DNA from: Desulfomonile tiedjei DSM 6799
Lineage (GTDB): Bacteria > Desulfobacterota > Desulfomonilia > Desulfomonilales > Desulfomonilaceae
Assembly: GCF_000266945.1 (NCBI RefSeq)
Contig: NC_018025.1
Location: 682,001-746,000 of the forward strand
DNA: 64,000 nucleotides
Direction of reading: 5' to 3'
Positions 60,310-64,000 of the stretch are shown one piece after another. The number at the start of each line of letters is the position of its first letter. Positions within the stretch are counted from its first letter, which is position 1. Both the position numbers and the translations under genes were made by a program. The notes beneath the pieces are model-generated. The model did no database searches. It was not told where the DNA came from and was given only the letters and a program-made list of their open reading frames with translations.

Positions 60310-62532
60310 CTACAGCAACTTATCGAGTGTAATCGGCAAGTCCCGGATGCGTTTGCCGGTGGCATGGAAGACGGCATTGGCGATGGCTGCTGCCACCCCT
60401 ACGATGCCGATCTCACCGAGCCCCTTGGCGCCGAGCGGGCTGACCGCCTCGTCGTGTTCTTGAACGAAAATTATGTCGATATTCTGCACGTCAGCGTTAA
60501 CCGGGACGTGGTAGTCCGCCAGATTGTGAGTCATGAACCGCCCGAAGGTATGATCGATCACGCTTTCCTCTTCCAACGCAGTCCCGATGCCCATGACAAT
60601 CGAGCCGAGAACCTGACTCCTGGCCGTCTTGGGGTTAAGGATGCGGCCTCCGGCAACAGCGCTGACGACCCGCGTGACGCGGATGGTGCCGAGGTCCGGA
60701 TCGATTTTGACCTCCGCGAAAACCGCGGAATGCGTGTAGTGCGAATATTCCATCTGCTGCGGCATTGACTCGCCGGAAGCTTTCTCTTCGATAGCACCGA
60801 GCCCGCCGTGCCGCATCGCCTCAATGATCGAAACGGCTCGAGACTCGTCTTTGCGCAAACGGATGTGTCCATTCGTAAAGATCACGTCTTCCGGCTTTGA
60901 CTCAGCGAGCGGGGAACCATCGATGCTCTGCGCCAACTGGAACAGCTTATTCCGTATCTTTTCGCAGACGGATTTGACTGCCGATCCGATTGAGGATGCC
61001 GTCCATGAGCCTCCCTCCACAGGCGATTTCGAAAGAGACGAATCGCCGAGCCTGAATGTCACGTCCTCGATGGGCAGCCCGAGCGCCTCTGCAGCAATCT
61101 GGGTCATGATGGTGTACGTGCCGGTTCCGATATCCGCTGTTGCACTGCCTACCGTGAGTTTGCCGTCCGCGGTCAGCACAGCCTTTGCCTCTGCTGTTAC
61201 ATGGAACGCGTCCCAAACGCCGGTGGCCATGCCCCAACCGATGAGCATTTCGCCGTCTCTCATTGACCGTGGCTGAGGATTGCGTTTCGACCAACCGAAC
61301 CTCTCCGCGCCGATCCGGTAACAGGCACGGAGTTCTTTGCTTGAGAACGGCTTGTCCTCTAACTGGTCTCTTTCAGTGTAGTTCTTAAGCCTCAGCTCGA
61401 TTGGGTCAATTCCGGCCTTGAAGGCGAGCTCGTCCATGGCACATTCCAATGCATACAAGCCCCATACAGCTCCCGGTGCCCGCATGTCGCCGGGTGTGTA
61501 CACGTCGAGCTGCACGACCCTGTGGCTAAGCTTAATGTTCTCGCACTGATAAAGCAGGCCTGTCCACGTGACCACGGGCTCGCTGTAGTCTTCGAATCGC
61601 GAAGTCTCAGCTATCGCTTCGTGTGTGACGGATTGGAGCGTGCCATCGGCTGCGGCTCCCAGAGCCAAGCGTTGCCAGGTGGCAGGACGATGCGTGAAGG
61701 TAAACATCTGCTGGCGCGTGAGCGAAACTCGGACGGAGCGTTTCAATTCCCGCGCAGCCAATACGGCCAAAAATACCTGATACACCGGGCGTAGACCCGA
61801 ACCGAACGCCCCACCGACAAACGGCGATACGACTCGCAGATCTTCCTTTGAGCAACCGAACACGTTACAGAGGTAGTTTTGGACGTTCTGCACGCCTTGA
61901 GTTTTATCGTAAACCGTGAGCCTGCCATTTTCGTCCCAAAGCACAGTCGTCGCAAACGGCTCCATGGGATTGTGATGCTCGGCAGGCGCATAATACTCAA
62001 CTTCAAGCTGCACGGCGGCCTGGGCGAAGGCTTTCTCAGGATTGCCGCGTGGAGGCGGTGGCGGAGGGATAAACTCCCTGGGTTTCGGTTGATAAGCCTT
62101 TTCACGTTCCTGATTGAGATTCGTAGCATGAGGTTGTCGCTCGTATTCAACCCGAATGAGTGAAGCGCCATGCTGCGCGAGCTCAAAGGTGTCGGCCACT
62201 ACCAAAGCAACCGGTTGGGCGCTGTATTTGATGTGGCCGTCGTAAAGCGGGCGAAAAGGAGATCCGGGCGGTGCGACCTCGTCGCGATAGCTGTCGTCGG
62301 ATTGTGCCAGTTGAGGGATATTTTCGTGAGTGAACACTTGCAGGACGCCGGGCAGTTTGAGCGCCTGGGTCATATCGATCCGAACGATCTTCCCTTTGGC
62401 AATGGCGCTGGACACGACGACACCATAGACAAGCCCGGTGATGGAGTACTCTCCTGCGTACTTCGCTGTACCCATCACCTTGGCGCGTCCGTCGACGCGG
62501 CTGGTCGGTTTTCCGATATGTTCAGTCCTCAT
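60310..62532 (-). CDS. Molybdopterin-binding subunit of an aldehyde oxidoreductase (PaoC/XdhA type), 740 aa
   Basis: Xanthine dehydrogenase family large subunit. Motifs: FVGGAFGSGLRPVYQ (Mo-cofactor loop), RAPGAVWGLYALECAMDELA, GSATADIGTGTYTIMTQIAAEALG, and GAKGLGEIGIVGVAAAI with the catalytic Glu. Together with the next two genes it makes the small/medium/large arrangement of PaoABC (YagTSR), which oxidises aromatic aldehydes in the periplasm. It overlaps the FAD subunit gene by 4 bp. Confidence 0.92.
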   Translation of the reverse strand: MRTEHIGKPTSRVDGRAKVMGTAKYAGEYSITGLVYGVVVSSAIAKGKIVRIDMTQALKLPGVLQVFTHENIPQLAQSDDSYRDEVAPPGSPFRPLYDGHIKYSAQPVALVVADTFELAQHGASLIRVEYERQPHATNLNQEREKAYQPKPREFIPPPPPPRGNPEKAFAQAAVQLEVEYYAPAEHHNPMEPFATTVLWDENGRLTVYDKTQGVQNVQNYLCNVFGCSKEDLRVVSPFVGGAFGSGLRPVYQVFLAVLAARELKRSVRVSLTRQQMFTFTHRPATWQRLALGAAADGTLQSVTHEAIAETSRFEDYSEPVVTWTGLLYQCENIKLSHRVVQLDVYTPGDMRAPGAVWGLYALECAMDELAFKAGIDPIELRLKNYTERDQLEDKPFSSKELRACYRIGAERFGWSKRNPQPRSMRDGEMLIGWGMATGVWDAFHVTAEAKAVLTADGKLTVGSATADIGTGTYTIMTQIAAEALGLPIEDVTFRLGDSSLSKSPVEGGSWTASSIGSAVKSVCEKIRNKLFQLAQSIDGSPLAESKPEDVIFTNGHIRLRKDESRAVSIIEAMRHGGLGAIEEKASGESMPQQMEYSHYTHSAVFAEVKIDPDLGTIRVTRVVSAVAGGRILNPKTARSQVLGSIVMGIGTALEEESVIDHTFGRFMTHNLADYHVPVNADVQNIDIIFVQEHDEAVSPLGAKGLGEIGIVGVAAAIANAVFHATGKRIRDLPITLDKLL

Positions 62533-63524
62533 GCGTGTCCCTCCTTGAAAGCCGCCTGACTTAAGGCGCGCACAATGGCGATCTTCGCCAGCTCGATCTT
62601 GAAATTGTTGTGACCATAGCCCTTCGCGTCCTGCAGTAGGGCTCCGGCAATTCGCTCGAAGTTGTTCCGACTGGCGTTTTGGCCGTGCAGCAGTGCCTCG
62701 ATTTTGGGATCACGCCACGGCTTATGTGCCACGCTACCCAGCGTGATCCTGGCTTCCGTAATCCTGTCGCCATCCATCTCCAGCGCTACAGCCACTGAAA
62801 CAAGAGCGAAAGCATATGAGGCCCGATCGCGGACTTTGAGGTACGAATAGTGTTCGGCAAAGCCTTTCGCTGGTAAATCGACCGCTGTGATGATCTCGTC
62901 GGTTCGCAGGTTCGTGTCGATTTCGGGTGAATCGCCGGGCAGCCGATGGAAATCGACCAATGCGACGGTCCGCTCGCCTGTCGGCCCGGTAACGTGAACG
63001 ACAGCGTCAAGTGCAGCCAGGGCTACGCACATGTCCGACGGATGTGTGGCAATGCAGTGACCGCTCGTCCCGAGGATAGCGTGAGAGCGGTTGAACCCTG
63101 CCATGGCAGAGCAGGCAGTCCCAGGCTCGCGCTTGTTGCACGGCGTAGCCGTGTCGTAGAAATAGCAGCACCGGGTCCGCTGCATCAGATTTCCCCCAAC
63201 GGTCGCCATGTTGCGGAGCTGCGCCGATGCCCCGGCCAGGATAGCCTTGGAGAGCAAGGGATAGCGTCGCTCGATTTCCTCGTTGTAAGCGACCTCGGTG
63301 TTCGTTACCAGCGAGCCGAGTCGCAAACCCCCATCCTGCCCAGGCTCGATTTCCCCCAGAGTAAGGCGAGTGATGTCAATGAGCCGGCTCGGCCGCTCTA
63401 CGTTTTCCTTCATCAGATCAACAAGATTTGTGCCTCCCGCGATGAACTTCGCTCCTTTGTCCGATGCGACCTCGCGTACGGCGATACTAACGTCGTCGAC
63501 TCGGGTGTAGGTAAAGCTGTTCAT
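62529..63524 (-). CDS. FAD-binding subunit with extra cysteine cluster (PaoB type), 331 aa
   Basis: KFIAGGTNLVDLMKENVERP is the FAD pyrophosphate motif and ATVGGNLMQRTRCCYF the second FAD loop. RCCYFYD, PCNKREPGTACSAMAGFNRSHAILG and CIATHPSD contain the insert that binds a [4Fe-4S] cluster in PaoB but not in xanthine dehydrogenase. It passes electrons from the Mo and [2Fe-2S] subunits to an acceptor. Confidence 0.92.
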   Translation of the reverse strand: MNSFTYTRVDDVSIAVREVASDKGAKFIAGGTNLVDLMKENVERPSRLIDITRLTLGEIEPGQDGGLRLGSLVTNTEVAYNEEIERRYPLLSKAILAGASAQLRNMATVGGNLMQRTRCCYFYDTATPCNKREPGTACSAMAGFNRSHAILGTSGHCIATHPSDMCVALAALDAVVHVTGPTGERTVALVDFHRLPGDSPEIDTNLRTDEIITAVDLPAKGFAEHYSYLKVRDRASYAFALVSVAVALEMDGDRITEARITLGSVAHKPWRDPKIEALLHGQNASRNNFERIAGALLQDAKGYGHNNFKIELAKIAIVRALSQAAFKEGHA

Positions 63525-64000
63525 CGTTTGTTCCCTCGTTCTTCCGTCTGTATCACTTGCTCGATTGCGGCGATGATATTCGAGTAAGCTCCGCAGCGAC
63601 AGATGTTCCCGCTCATCAGTTCCCGGATGTCGTCCGGTGATTTCGCTCTGCTTTCACCTATCAACCCCACTGCCGAGCAGATTTGGCCGGGCGTGCAGTA
63701 CCCGCATTGAAAGGCGTCGTGTTCGATAAATGCTTCTTGCAAGGGGTGAAGCACCTCTCCCTCTGCAAGCCCTTCGATAGTCGTCACCTCTGCGCCGTCC
63801 TGCATGATCGCCAGGGTCAGGCAAGAGTTGATGCGCTTCCCATTCACGAGGACCGTGCAGGCTCCACACTGGCCGTGATCGCACCCCTTCTTCGTCCCGG
63901 TCAGGCCGAGATGTTCCCGCAGTGCATCCAGCAGGGTTGTCCAGGGAGCAACCCATAGCTGTTTCACTGCACCATTGATTTTGAGAGTGATTTTGCTTTC
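63521..64000 (-). CDS. [2Fe-2S] subunit of the aldehyde oxidoreductase, 5' end outside the window
   Basis: GCDHGQCGACTVLVNGKRINSC binds the plant-type cluster; FQCGYCTPGQICSAV and SGNICRCGAY bind the second. The frame stays open through 64000 (SKITLKINGAVKQLW), so the start and any Tat signal lie beyond the edge. First gene of the operon, overlapping the FAD subunit by 4 bp. Confidence 0.93.
   Translation of the reverse strand, partial: ESKITLKINGAVKQLWVAPWTTLLDALREHLGLTGTKKGCDHGQCGACTVLVNGKRINSCLTLAIMQDGAEVTTIEGLAEGEVLHPLQEAFIEHDAFQCGYCTPGQICSAVGLIGESRAKSPDDIRELMSGNICRCGAYSNIIAAIEQVIQTEERGNKR

Overview
The window looks like chromosomal DNA of a mesophilic deltaproteobacterium (Desulfobacterota, perhaps the Desulfomonile/Syntrophobacter neighbourhood). 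This is inferred from gene families and moderate GC; no marker gene settles it. A core-like left flank (end of one gene plus a small conserved hypothetical) leads into a tRNA-Asn(GTT) gene at 876..951, which serves as the integration site for a stack of mobile islands.

Island 1 (about 951-30958) starts with a tyrosine integrase and an overlapping AlpA-like excisionase and ends at a 66-bp direct repeat of the tRNA 3' half (30914..30979). It carries: a large ankyrin/membrane protein; a phage-like module with an XRE/RHH regulator behind three 10-bp repeats, a putative annealing protein and a RecB/Cas4-like nuclease; an ECF sigma/anti-sigma pair; and a dense anti-phage zone. That zone holds SIR2-HerA with a KTSC-domain third gene, an unrecognised nuclease-like plus HExxH-peptidase pair, a type II-like restriction-modification pair, and a second HerA system with a DUF4297/Cap4-like nuclease. 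A replication-type module (MerR-like, winged-helix protein, TGTGATAATC repeats) lies between them. Island 2 (30958-35814) has only a scrap of integrase and an IS200-type transposase at its left end, then a membrane protein, a short-chain dehydrogenase, an acetoacetate decarboxylase-family protein and an outer-membrane barrel, and ends at a third tRNA repeat (35770..35826). Island 3 starts there with a frameshifted integrase, an intact excisionase and a second HTH protein; no right end was recognised.

The ECF sigma genes appear to control a local regulon. An identical two-box promoter (TGTCAGGTTTTT, 10 bp, TCGAATA) occurs three times: before the sigma gene, divergently before a small secreted/membrane operon, and before a secreted-protein gene.

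From about 38 kb the sequence mixes exported ankyrin proteins, a DUF4347-like protein, toxin-antitoxin genes (two VapBC pairs, MNT with a damaged HEPN partner, a frameshifted CopG-type antitoxin) and sugar catabolism. The sugar genes are a ribose-type ABC transporter (51476..54971) and a fucose/arabinose-type isomerase with an FGGY kinase (42980..46175), split by about 5 kb. Within that gap lie a permease 3' scrap and an isomerase 5' scrap, evidence of a decayed second copy of the operon junction. The right end holds tex, a VOC-family protein, an IS110 element, one of two copies of a 140-bp MITE-like repeat, and a three-subunit molybdenum hydroxylase of the PaoABC type that runs off the window.
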